A stretch of DNA of 64,000 nucleotides from Ectobius pallidus (Eukaryota; Arthropoda; Insecta; Blattodea; Ectobiidae). The notes beneath the pieces were generated by a model. It did not search any database. It had not been told where the DNA came from and saw nothing but the letters and a program-made list of their open reading frames with translations. Made by a program: the position numbers and the translations under genes. Shown here one piece after another: positions 44,390 through 53,825 of the stretch. Location of the stretch: assembly GCA_964059195.1 (NCBI GenBank), contig CAXKWD010000008.1:47968502-48032501 (forward strand), given 5' to 3'. Each line of letters begins with the position of its first letter. The first letter of the stretch is position 1.

Positions 44390-45110
44390 GTTTCCTCCTT
44401 ATATCCTACAGTTCCCACAGTGGGAACGAATGTTTGGCAAGTTAGAAGCCACTGACAACGGCCTACAGCCCGGTAGATGAACAATTGTCAGTATACCAAA
44501 ACATCGGAAAAAGTTGACAAACAATTTTGAAATTGTCCCTCTCGCCCCAAATAGTAACCAAACCACTTCCCAATCTCTTATCTCAGACTTCTCCTTAAAG
44601 TATTGGCAGCATGGATGATAATGAAGTTTCTTTTCCATGTCTACCTTTTTTGCATAGTCTCTAATCCTCTTAAAACAGACTGTTGGGTCAATAACCAATC
44701 CACAGTTCTTCTCCCTCTTGATCACAACAATATCTACACATTTGATGGAGTACTTTGTCAACTGGCATACCACCTCCTCAAACACTTCACAATCCATCTC
44801 TTCCTGAAGAACTCTGTGACATTAGATCTTATCTTATGGTGTCTATTATTTCTGAGTAGCTCTCCCCTACTACAGTAACCAGAAATATGAAGTAAGGTTT
44901 CTGTCTCTTTGCAATGACAGCAACGGATTTCCTGACTTCTGCTGGGGAGACTGTGCACTGCAATGGAGTTTCAGTTCATTTTTTATGGAATTTGTCCATG
45001 TTTTATACAAATCCAGGCATCTGCATTAGGCCAGTCTTCAAATTGAGACTCTCCTCTGCCAAGGTAGGGTAATGATTTCCAAATTTCAAATTGTTGTTTT
45101 CAGAGCTTTT
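44390..45110 (-). pseudogene. C-terminal fragment of a restriction-like-endonuclease LINE (R2-type superfamily)
   Basis: In minus-strand order: YLGRGESQFEDWPNADAWIY (about 45060), KNELKLHCS, the zinc-ribbon RCCHCKETETLLHISGYCSR GELLRNNRHHKIRS (about 44910-44830), then SIKCVDIVVIKREKNCGLVI DPTVCFKRI (about 44740), VDMEKKLHYHPCCQYF and WEVVWLLFGARGTISKLFVN. The CxxC...H...C finger followed by a DIVVI...VIDPT PD-(D/E)XK core is the C-terminal arrangement of site-directed LINEs of the R2/NeSL type. Frameshifts join the blocks and the reverse transcriptase is missing. It is a different family from the R4-like LINE at 46.5-54.9 kb. Confidence 0.65.
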
Positions 45111-45159
45111 TATGGAATCCACGTGCTTTAGGTTCTTCATCAGTAAGTAAACTGAAATT

Positions 45160-46540
45160 AGACAAGCTTGTTTCGAGGTGAAGATCAGAAGTCGATTGCA
45201 GTCGACAGCAGATGTTTATGTGCCTGGACAATACCATTATTTCCTAATTTACTTCATTGTCCGTAACATGTATATAAAGGAAGAATATTTGTATGCCTGG
45301 CTGCTTGTTACAGTAATTAAATCTAAAGTCTTATTCTGATCTTGATTTCATTGCGAATTACACCAGATATTAATTTATAATACACATTAAGGTACAAATA
45401 CATCTATATCTGAACATATAAAGAAGGAATGTTTGTCCATCTGTCTGTTTATTATTCCAATCCACAATTTTATTCAGATTGTGATTTCACTGTGAAATAC
45501 ACCAGATATTTAAAAATATCATTATGTATATCATTTATGATAAAAATATGTCTGTATCTGCTATCTATCTTGAAACATCATAAAATACTCTACAACAGAG
45601 ATAATGAAACATGCGTGAAAAGCATTTTCCAAAATTCAACCACTAAGGGATTTATAAACAAAAAGAGGTCATAAGAGGGTTCAAAGGTTATATGGAGAAA
45701 CATTTTTACACTTTCTCATTCACAACATTTTTAGTAAGTAATCTTACAAAATTTGTAAAAAAAAAAAAAACAAACAAACAAACTAAGGACTGGAGTACTG
45801 AGGAAGGATTGTTTCTATGAAATTACTAACTTCTCGCGAGCAAAGCTGAGGGCAACAAATAGTATATACATAGGTGTGTGTGTGATTTTCAATAACAGCT
45901 AGTGTATATGAGGTGTGTGTGATTTTCAATAATAGCTAGAATATAATATAAGGTGTGTGTAATTATAATTCCTTTTTTAAAAAAAAAGGCCTTTCTAAAA
46001 CTTGAAAAGTTTCCCTGGTAATTTTGTTTAAAAAATAAAATTTTAACAAAAAATGAAAATTATGCAAAAGCACAATATTTCAGCTTACAAGTGATTGCTA
46101 CAAAAAATTTTCACAACAATCCAGGAGCGTTTTTTTTTTCTTTTCTTAGTTGGTATCAATAGTTTTCATTAACACCTAGAACCAGTATCTATTCCACACC
46201 TTTCACTTACACAAACATCTGTCAAAGCAATAACTAATTTAGGGGTACCAACAAAATAAACAATTCATTTCATAATTTGATATGCTGAGTTGCAAATTCT
46301 GTTACTTTTTTGAAAACTTTATAAATGCTCATTATGTGACCAAGTTTTTGTAATATTTTCTACATTTCCTGTGGTTACTTTCTTACATCAAATATAAAAT
46401 ATGTCACTTTCAGCAGTACATAGCATATTAAACAATAACGTTTAACTAAATTTAATTCATGTACGTTGATTGTTGTATTTAAATAATATTATATTAATCT
46501 CATTTCTACATGGTACAATTCTTGAAATAATGACAACGGC
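45160..46540. other. ATR intron with Helitron-like decay and short tandem repeats
   Basis: 45415-45868 begins TATAAAGAAGGAATGTTTGTC and ends CGCGAGCAAAGCTGAGGGCA ACAAATAGTA, which resembles a degenerate Helitron 3' end. A similar start is at 45270. About three copies of GGTGTGTGTGATTTTCAATA at 45875-45960 have a period near 44 bp. The remainder is AT-rich without features. Confidence 0.4.
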
Positions 46541-46559
46541 ATAATAAGCAAGTTATCAC

Positions 46560-46788
46560 TACACAACTAACAGTCTTTTCCAAGAGTTCTTCGGACTATA
46601 GCACAGGTGTTCAATATGACTGCCTTCTGCAATTGGAGACAAAGCGAGGCTTGTAGATTCAGCTTCTCTAGGCTCATTATTGTCTTCTTTGGGACCATAC
46701 CGGTAGCTGATATTACCACTGGAACCACATGCACTGATGTCTGCTTCCACATTGTAAAATTGTAAAATGTGCAATCAACGAACAATAA

Positions 46789-46820
<32 letters not shown>

Positions 46821-47170
46821 ATATCTTTTATTTCATCAGCCAGTTCTTGTATTTATCCACCTTTTCAATCCAAACGGCATGCATATTGTGTGTATTGGGT
46901 ATTGATACATCTATCAAATAAGTACTATTTATGGATTTATGTACCAATATTATGTCTGGTTGGTTGCAGCTTATTTTTTTGTTAGTTAGGATACTGCGGT
47001 TCCAATATATTCTAATGCTGTCATTTTCTATGATAGTAGGAGGACTGTACGCATAATATGGGCTACAGTCCTCAATTAGCTTATGCTGTTGAGCTAACTT
47101 CTGATAAATTATTTTGGCAACTTCATCATGTCTCTTCAGATATTTAGCCCAGTCAAATGTTACAAAAAAA
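46560..47170 (-). pseudogene. R4-like LINE restriction-like endonuclease and C-terminus
   Basis: The minus strand reads VTFDWAKYLKRHDEVAKIIY, QKLAQQHKLIEDCSPYYAY, RIYWNRSILTNKKISCNQPD IILVHKSINSTYLIDVSIPN THNMHAVWIEKVDKYKNWL. After an ATT microsatellite it resumes with VVPVVISATGMVPKKTIMSL and LCLQLQKAVILNTCAIVRRT. The NxPD...YLIDVSIPN segment is the PD-(D/E)XK nuclease core that nicks the target in R2/R4-type LINEs. The segment QLQKAVILNTC-IVRR is the usual last stretch of the protein. The microsatellite replaces part of the sequence between the two blocks. Confidence 0.78.
46789..46819. repeat. ATT microsatellite inside the LINE C-terminal region
   Basis: Ten ATT units placed between the endonuclease and the final conserved block, an internal expansion and not a 3' tail. 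Confidence 0.85.
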
Positions 47171-47829
47171 ATGCGTGAACTTACATTAAATGGGGTATTA
47201 ATGATTTTTGGAGGGGAGTTTCAGACCATTACTGGGATCAAAAATCCAGATTTGCAACCCTGAAAAACCTGTGCTCGCTGAATGGCGGTCGAAATAAACC
47301 GGTTTTTTCGGACTTTTTTCGGTTTTTTGACAATATCTCCTAAACTATGCCTTTGTGGGAAAAAATCTTTATTGGCGTTATTAAAGTACATTAATTTTTA
47401 TAAAATATGAGATCAAAATCGTTTTTGTAAGTTATATAGTTACCGAGATACGTCTTTTCAAAGATTGGCCTATTTTTCCAAAATGTTAAAATTTTAAGTT
47501 TTCTTCGTGTTTCGAATTGAATACCGGCAAAATGACACGTCCTACAGAAAAATCAAGACAACAAACGTTGTAGGCAATTTAATAAGCTTTAATTTGAGCT
47601 ATAGCTGGTCCTTGTAGTTCAGATAGTCTCGTCATAAAGAACAAAAACCGAAAAAATGAAAAAATGTTTTTTGGGTGAAAGTGGAGTAACATCGTTTCCT
47701 CCACCAACACCTTAATTTTTTTGGTAACATGTTGCCTTATAACTGTGTTTAGAAACTATTTATGTGTATATGTGTCTATGGGAGATGGGATTTTGCTAGA
47801 AAGAAATATTTAAGCAGAATATTTCATAA

Positions 47830-48053
47830 AAATATATTTATTTTTAAACCAATATGCATAGTTAAACAATTTGTGAGGTTCCTGGTATGGGATGGTATGG
47901 GACCTGCGAAATCGAGGGTGGGGTGATGTCTTCATCCTCACTTGAAGAATTGTCATCGTGGGGTGTGGGCACATTGCGGCAGAATTTTCCCCTTGCAGAA
48001 AGTGCACAAAACTGAGCATTTCAAACCAGTTTTGCGGCAGCTGCAGCCCCCAG
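47830..48053 (-). pseudogene. Antisense second copy of the CXC-domain 3' end (left arm)
   Basis: The minus strand reads GGCSCRKTGLKCSVLCTFCK GK, then after a one-base slip FCRNVPTPHDDNSSSEDED and further codons to a stop. This is the same C-terminus as in the right arm, but with the full cysteine spacing (CSC-----CS--C--C). The right arm has lost about 15 codons here. Duplication of the gene's 3' end in inverted orientation produced the foldback. Confidence 0.7.
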
Positions 48054-48079
48054 CAGAGACAAAATAGTTTCTATTAGCA

Positions 48080-49618
48080 GTGGGATTGTTGAAGGCTATG
48101 AAGTCAAGGAACTGGGAACAGAAGGAGTGGTTAACATAGAAAACCAGACATTTGGGAAAGTTGGATTCAAACCAAAGACCAAGTTGTTACCATGGCAAGC
48201 GTCAATAATTCCATACAAGTCACTAATAAGAAGATTGAAGTTGACCCTTTCACAATATTCCAGCGAATTAGCATTACCATAAAAATCCGACGCAGAGTTA
48301 AAAGCCCACTTCAAGTATGAATCGGCCCCTTACCCAATGTCTCTTTGCAACGAAGTTGGAGGAAGGGAACTAAGGCAGCTCTACAGTATAATCGTGTTTC
48401 ACATCCCTCACTACCAACATCTCCCGAGACTCCGATATCCACATCGTGCTCGATGGTGGCTACTTACTCCATAAATTTGTGTGGCATCGAAATGCATCAG
48501 TGAAGACCATCATTGACGGCTACATTCATTTTGTGAAAAACCATTTTGGGACAGATGTAACCATTGTCTTCGATGGATACCCGGAGGACGCCTCTCAAAA
48601 AGGTACCAAAAGCGCCGAATGTCTCAGACGATACTCCGCCCTCAACTGCAGTGACATTGTCCTATCAGCTTCAATTACCATCAACAACACACAAGAGAAG
48701 TTCTTAACGAACGACACTAATAAGAATAGGCTGATAGAGCTACTGAAAAGTGGATCTGAGCAGCACGGTGTTGAAGCGACAGTTTCAGAAGAGGACGCTG
48801 ATGCTGACATTATTAGAGCTGCCATCACCAAAGCTGACTCTTCTAAGAAGGTTGTAATCATCGTGGAAGGTGTAGACCTTCTTGTGTTCTAAGTTGGTTT
48901 CAGTTCCAAAAAATACATCTACTTCTAGAAGAGGGGAGCCAGACGTCCAATATTCATCTAATCGTTCACCACCGGAACCTCTCATTAGTCTCCTGGGCCA
49001 ATTATGATTTTTCACGCATTTAGCGGGTGCAACGCGACCTCTGCCCCTTTCTGGCAGAGGAAAACCAAATTTGTCAAACCTTCCTCAAGAACCCAGAGCT
49101 ATTCAGGCAAGCAGAAGTCTTCCTCCACCCAGATGTGTCAAGATGAAATAGCTGCAGCTGGAGAGAAGTGCCTCGACGCAGTTTATGACGGAGCGACTGA
49201 CACCACCCTCAACGACCTGACAGCCAAAGTCAACCTCGCCCGTTTGTCACCAACCATAGATGCTTATTGTGTGTATCACCAGGTATGTCTATGTACATTT
49301 CCTATCATTATGTTCTTAAGTTTCGTTGTTGACTTATACACTCATTGTACACCATGTGTATGCTTTGAAATATTATACAATAACTAATTTTCATTCTACT
49401 TTTTCGCAGGTACAAAAGTGGTTGGGGTGAACAAAACTCAAGGATTGAGGGTGGAAGTTGGACGAGTTTGGTCTTACTCCAATTGCAATGGAAGTTTAAC
49501 CAGCCCCTCAAACCAGCAACTGATCTCGTGCAAGTGCAAGATGGGCTGCACTGGGGGCTGCAGCTGCCGCAAAACTGGGCGGAAATGCAATGTGCCCACA
49601 CCCCACGATGATAATTAA
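48080..49618 (+). pseudogene. PIN/XPG-like nuclease fold plus CXC-domain protein, intron-containing, decayed
   Basis: An N-terminal part, VNIENQTFGKVGFKPKTKLL and LKAHFKYESAPYPMSLCNEV (48130-48350), precedes a 148-codon open stretch (48446-48892): LDGGYLLHKFVW, VTIVFDGYPEDASQKGTKSA, EKFLTNDTNKNRLIELLKSG, EEDADADIIRAAITKA and VVIIVEGVDLLVF. The spaced acidic residues and DADADI / VDLLV motifs fit a PIN/FEN-type nuclease fold. Next comes FHAFSGCNATSAPFWQRKTK (about 49010). An intact-looking intron (49283-49409) separates VYHQ from VQKWLG-like coding, then the C-terminal SCKCKMGCTGGCSCRKTGRK CNV resembles a tesmin/TSO1 CXC domain. Similar proteins are abundant in arthropod and cnidarian genomes. 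At least two frameshifts and stops occur. Biochemical function unknown. Confidence 0.65.
49283..49409 (+). other. Intron of the PIN-like/CXC gene
   Basis: The donor CACCAG/GTATGT and the pyrimidine-rich acceptor TACTTTTTCGCAG/GT split the peptide phrase VYHQ / VQ-W. The length of 127 bp suits an insect intron. Its presence argues that the element moves as DNA and is not retrocopied. Confidence 0.6.
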
Positions 49619-50294
49619 TTCTTCAAGTGAGGATGAAGACATCACCCCACCCGATTTCCCAGGTCGCATACCATCCCATACCAGGAACCTCACAAATTGT
49701 TTAAATATGCATATTGGTTTAAAAGTAAATACATTTTTATGAAATATTCTGCTTAAATATTTTTTCTGGCAAAATCCCATCTCCCATAGACACATATACA
49801 CATAAATAGTTTCTAAACACAGTTATAATACATTTTCCGCCAACATGTTACCAAAAAAATTAAGGTGTTGATGGAGGAAACGATGTTACTCAACTTTCAC
49901 CCATAAAAACATTTTTTCATTCTTTCGGTTTTTCTTCTTTATGACGAGACTATCTGAACTACAAGGACCAGCTATAGCTCAAATTAAAGCTTATTAAATT
50001 GCCTACAACTTTTGTTCTCTTGATTTTTCTGTAGGACGTGTCATTTTGCCGGTATTCAATCCGAAACACGAAGAAAACTTAAAATGTTAACATTTTGAAA
50101 AAATAGACCAATCTTTGAAAAGCCGTATCTCGGTAACTATATAACTTACAAAAACGATTTTGATCTCATATTTTATAATACTTAATATACTTTAATAAAG
50201 CTAATGAAGATTCTTTCCCACAAACGCATAGTTTAGGAGATATTGTCAAAAAACCGAAAAAAGTCCGAAAAAACCGGTTTATTTCGACCGCCAT

Positions 50295-51517
50295 TCAGCG
50301 AGCACAGGTTTCTGAGGGTTGCAAATCTGGATTTGTGATCCCAGTAATGGTCCCTAACTCCCCTCCAAAAATCATTAATACCCCATTTAATGTAAGTTCT
50401 GATGTAACATTTGACTGGGCTAATTCTATGGGCGCTAGTTTTTTGCATCCAGATGTGATATGAACTATTGTCTCATTTTGTTCTCCACAATTTATGCACT
50501 GATCTTCAATACCCTGCTCATTTAAAATGTATTTCCTATAATTCCACGTTGCAATCACCTGATCTTGTATTGCCATTAGGAAGCCTTCTGTTCCACATAC
50601 AAAGCTGCATGAGTCAACCAGCTGTTTGACGCTTGTATGTCAACATAATCTTGGTTAAGATCATTTGCATGCTTACCATGTAGTTGCTTCCTCATCCATT
50701 GTATCATTTGGGAATCAAGTGCTTCTGATTTTGATTTTGGAGCTGGCTGCAATGTGTCTATTAGGTTTAATGGTGTATATCCTGCATCCGCTTGTGCTAC
50801 TACTTGGTGTAATAATGAATTATTATTGTAGAAGTATTGCCGCAGGTTCCACAGTTGCTTTTCATGCAATAATCCAATGTCAATGAGACCTCTGCCTCCT
50901 TTCTCCCATGGGATATTTAGTCTTTCAACAGCTGACTTTGGATGGTGAGCACCGAACTTGGTGAGAGTCCTCCGTGTCTTTATTTGAATATCATCCAGAT
51001 CTGTTTTTGACCACTTGATGATACCAAAAGTGGAGGTTAGCACTGGGACAGCATATGTGTTTATGGCTATAAAAGTGTTTTTTCCATTTAATTTTGACAT
51101 TAAAATTTGACAGATTATGCTCAAGTACAGTGATATGACTTGTTGCTTGACAGTTTTGTGCATTATTCGCCTTCCCTGTAGGAAACCCAAATACTTATAC
51201 GCATCCATTTCACTCATTGGTTCTACTATATTCCTATCACTCATTTCATACTCTAGAAGTTGAATTTTACCTCTATTGATGTTCATTCTTCTGCATTTCT
51301 CCAGTCCAAATGACATGCTTATGTCTTTGGAGAAGTTTTCCACTATTTGTAATAGATAATTCATCTGCCTTTCCGTTGATGCATATAGTTTAATATCGTC
51401 CATATACATCAAGTGGTTTAGCATGTAGGAAGTGTTTTTCTTACTTTTGATGGTGAAGCCATACTTAGATGAGTTGAGGATTGATGATAGTGGGTTAAAT
51501 GCTATACAAAACCACAA
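50295..51517 (-). pseudogene. R4-like LINE: reverse transcriptase C-half and zinc finger
   Basis: From 51517 the minus strand reads LNHLMYMDDIKLYASTERQM (catalytic box YMDDI), FGLEKCRRMNINRG, EMDAYKYLGFLQGRRIMH, NTYAVPVLTSTFGIIKWSKT, KFGAHHPKSAVERLNIPWEK GGRGLIDIGLLHEKQLWNLR and DYVDIQASNSWLTHAAL, stopping at 50576. In the next frame follow QDQVIATWNYRKYILNEQGI and DQCINCGEQNETIVHITSGC KKLAPIELAQSNVT, a C-x2-C-x8-H-x4-C finger, before the foldback insertion. YxDD and HHPKS / GGRGL-D boxes fit R4/Dong-type elements. One frameshift separates the two parts. Confidence 0.75.
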
Positions 51518-52322
51518 AGGGCTAAGGCTATCTCCTTGAAATATACCTCTTTTTATTGTGATTTCGTTTGTTACTATTGATTCATTACTATGTTTAAATT
51601 CAGTCGTGTCTTCCAGTATTGCATTATATATCGCTCATTATATATCATTATACATTAACTATCGCTCCATTTATCTTGTAGATATGTAACACTTGGATAA
51701 GCCAACTATGTGGTACCGAATCAAATGCTTTGCGATTTGCATTGTGCATTATTCGCCTTCCCTGTAGGAAACCCAAATACTTATACGCATCCATTTCACT
51801 CATTGGTTCTACTATATTCCTATCACTCATTTCATACTCTAGAAGTTGAATTTTACCTCTATTGATGTTCATTCTTCTGCATTTCTCCAGTCCAAATGAC
51901 ATGCTTATGTCTTTGGAGAAGTTTTCCACTATTTGTAATAGATAATTCATCTGCCTTTCCGTTGATGCATATAGTTTAATATCGTCCATATACATCAAGT
52001 GGTTTAGCATGTAGGAAGTGTTTTTCTTACTTTTGATGGTGAAGCCATACTTAGATGAGTTGAGGATTGATGATAGTGGGTTAAATGCTATACAAAACCA
52101 CAAAGGGCTAAGGCTATCTCCTTGAAATATACCTCTATTTATTGTGATTTCGTTTGTTACTATTGATTCATTACTATGTTTAAATTCAGTCGTGTCTTCC
52201 AGTATTGCATTATATATCGCTCATTATATATCATTATACATTAACTATCGCTCCATTTATCTTGTAGATATGTAACACTTGGATAAGCCAACTATGTGGT
52301 ACCGAATCAAATGCTTTGCGAT
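51158..52322. repeat. 586 bp tandem duplication within the LINE
   Basis: Copy 1 (51158-51736) and copy 2 (51744-52322) start with TTGTGCATTATTCGCC and end with AAATGCTTTGCGAT. A short filler of 7-8 bases lies between them. By eye they differ at about one base (CCTCTTTTTATTG against CCTCTATTTATTG). The duplication repeats the reverse transcriptase segment from the FDSVPH block through the YMDD box to LQGRRIMH. Confidence 0.92.
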
Positions 52323-52741
52323 AGTCAATGAAAGCTGTGTATATGTTGCGTTTTTTGTCTGCTGCTTGCTCTATTATCACAGAATCTATGATAAGTTGTT
52401 CTTTACATCCCTGTGATTGTTTTACACATTATTTTTGTTCCTCTGCCAATATCTTATTATCCATTAGATGTGTGTAGATTTTTTTACTTATACATGATGT
52501 AAATATCTTGTATATTGTACATAAGCAGGTAATGGGCCAATAGTTAGAAGGGTCTGCTATATTCACACATTTCAGCAAAAGATACGCGATGCCTTGCATT
52601 AAAAATGACGGCATCAAATCTGGATGCTCAATAAAATTATTAAAATGTTTAGCAAGGTAACTGTGGATATATAAGCATTCATGAGCCACAGATTATTGTC
52701 TCTGTTGGACACTACATGAGAATATTATAGGAGAAAAATTC

Positions 52742-52814
52742 CTCCGGCACCGGGACTTGAACCCAGGACCTTTGGCTATTCGCGCCAATGCTCTACCAAC
52801 TGAGCTAAGCCGGA
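52742..52814 (-). tRNA. tRNA-like unit 1 (pseudogene or SINE head)
   Basis: 73 nt cloverleaf: acceptor TCCGGCT/TGCCGGA (last pair mismatched), D arm with A box TAGCTCAGTTGGTAGAGCA, anticodon stem TTGGC/GCCAA with loop GCGAATA (GAA at the anticodon position, but C instead of the invariant T at 33), T arm with B box GGTTCAAGTCC. The sequence continues into GGAATTTTTCTCC without CCA. The unusual loop suggests a tRNA-derived repeat and not a working tRNA-Phe. Confidence 0.6.
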
Positions 52815-53055
52815 GCTCAATTCACAGCGCCAGATGGAACTTCTCTCCTATGACTGATTGCCCTAATGGTCCACCTCACAGACAGACAAGTTATGTCATA
52901 TGCAGTACTGTGAGGCACACTAAGTAGTGATTTTTGTGACCGGGCTCCCACTGTTATTGTACAGTTAACATTCAAGATAGATATATAAGCATTCATGAGC
53001 CACAGATTATTGTCTCTGTTGGACACTACATGAGAATATTATAGGAGAAAAATTC

Positions 53056-53128
53056 CTCCGGCACTGGGACTTGAACCCAGGACCTTTGGCTATTTGCGCC
53101 AATGCTCTACCAACTGAGCTAAGCCGGA
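53056..53128 (-). tRNA. tRNA-like unit 2 (pseudogene or SINE head)
   Basis: Exact 314 bp translation of unit 1, with two changes: loop GCAAATA and CCCAG in the T stem (restoring a standard T-stem pair). Same A and B boxes and the same leader and trailer. Confidence 0.6.
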
Positions 53129-53359
53129 GCTCAATTCACAGCGCCAGATGGAACTTCTCTCCTATGACTGATTGCCCTAATGGTCCACCTCACAGACAGA
53201 CAAGTTATGTCATATGCAGTACTGTGAGGCACACTAAGTAGTGATTTTTGTGACCGGGCTCCCACTGTTATTGTACAGTTAACATTCAAGATAGATATAT
53301 AAGCTTTCATGAGCCACAGATTATTGTCTCTGTTGGACACTACATGAGAATATTATAGC

Positions 53360-53432
53360 TCCGGCTTAGCTCAGTTGGTAGAGCATTGGCGCGAATAGCC
53401 AAAGGTCCTGGGTTCAAGTCCCAGTGCCGGAG
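53360..53432 (+). tRNA. tRNA-like unit 3, inverted
   Basis: Same 73 nt sequence on the plus strand, loop GCGAATA, T stem CTGGG/CCCAG. It begins directly after AGAATATTATAG of the partial third repeat, so the inversion breakpoint is at the tRNA 5' end. Its trailer (GGAATTTTTCTCCTATAATA TTCT) ends at the right target duplication. Confidence 0.6.
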
Positions 53433-53825
53433 GAATTTTTCTCCTATAATATTCTAAGGTAACTGTGGGTTGAACTTAAATGTTTAAGCCAGAAATTCTG
53501 TATCTTATCTGGACCTGGTGCTTTCCAGCTGTGTGTTGAAATTATTGCTTCACTTACATCTTCAACACTAATAGGGCAATTTTCCATTTCTGCTACGTGT
53601 TCTGCTTCCTCCTCCACAGTTTCAATCCAGGAGTTATTTTTATTGTAGGTGGTTTCTTGCGTCCAAATAGAGGACCAAAATTTTTCAATCTCTTCTTGGA
53701 TTGGAGGTTCATTTTGCTGGTTTGTCAGCTTACTAAGACTTCTATAATACTGTTTTTTATTTGTTCTGAACAGTTTATTCTGCTGTTTTCTTTGTCTGGA
53801 TTCTCTGTATTGCCTTAGTCTCTTA

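Larger units (their letters stand above)
47177..50399. mobile_element. Foldback element with PIN-like/CXC gene (unclassified)
   Basis: The arms 47177-48053 and 49551-50399 are inverted copies, with a few substitutions and one deletion of about 45 bp in the right arm. Outer ends: GAACTTACATTAAATGGGGT and complement. The arms include TGGCGGTCGAAATAAACCGG and GGAAACGATGTTACTC-type words. The 1.5 kb centre carries one gene on the plus strand, whose 3' end runs into the right arm; the left arm therefore repeats that 3' end in antisense. It sits at the centre of a natural palindrome of the host LINE (AGCCCAGTCAAATGT and complement). A short, imperfect duplication (GTTACAT / GTAACAT) may mark the target. 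Confidence 0.8.
52667..53455. mobile_element. tRNA-array retroposon-like insert with inverted terminal unit
   Basis: A 789 bp insert between perfect 13 bp duplications AAGGTAACTGTGG (52654-52666, 53456-53468). It consists of two direct 314 bp units (offset 314 between 52666, 52980 and 53294), a third partial unit, then an inverted tail holding a third tRNA-like gene. The two extremities of the tRNA part are therefore inverted (AGAATATTATAGGAGAAAAA and complement). It interrupts the LINE reverse transcriptase between WLKHL and LAKHF. Confidence 0.85.
52323..53825 (-). pseudogene. R4-like LINE: N-terminal linker and reverse transcriptase N-half
   Basis: Minus-strand blocks from 53822 down: QYRESRQRKQQNKLFRTNKK QYYRSLSKLTNQQNEPPIQE, FWSSIWTQETTYNKNNSWIE, VSEAIISTHSWKAPGPDKIQ NFWLKHL (KAPGPD box). 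After the tRNA-like insert: LAKHFNNFIEHPDLMPSFLM, YLLLKCVNIADPSNYWPITC LCTIYKIFTSCISKKIYTHL, AEEQK, SQGCKEQLIIDSVIIEQAAD KKRNIYTAFIDYRKAFDSVP HSWLIQVLHIYKI. All standard reverse transcriptase motifs before the catalytic box are present, in order, but broken by stops and the insertion. Confidence 0.78.

Noticed and set aside
53131..53340. Two near-identical 69-codon minus-strand frames (52817-53026 and 53131-53340) starting MSNRDNNLWLM
   Set aside because: They are products of the 314 bp tandem units in the tRNA-like insert. They overlap the repeat's leader and trailer and have no protein features.
52742..53432. Functional tRNA-Phe(GAA) gene cluster
   Set aside because: Position 33 is not T, the acceptor has a mismatch, and the units lie in a repeat inserted with target duplications.
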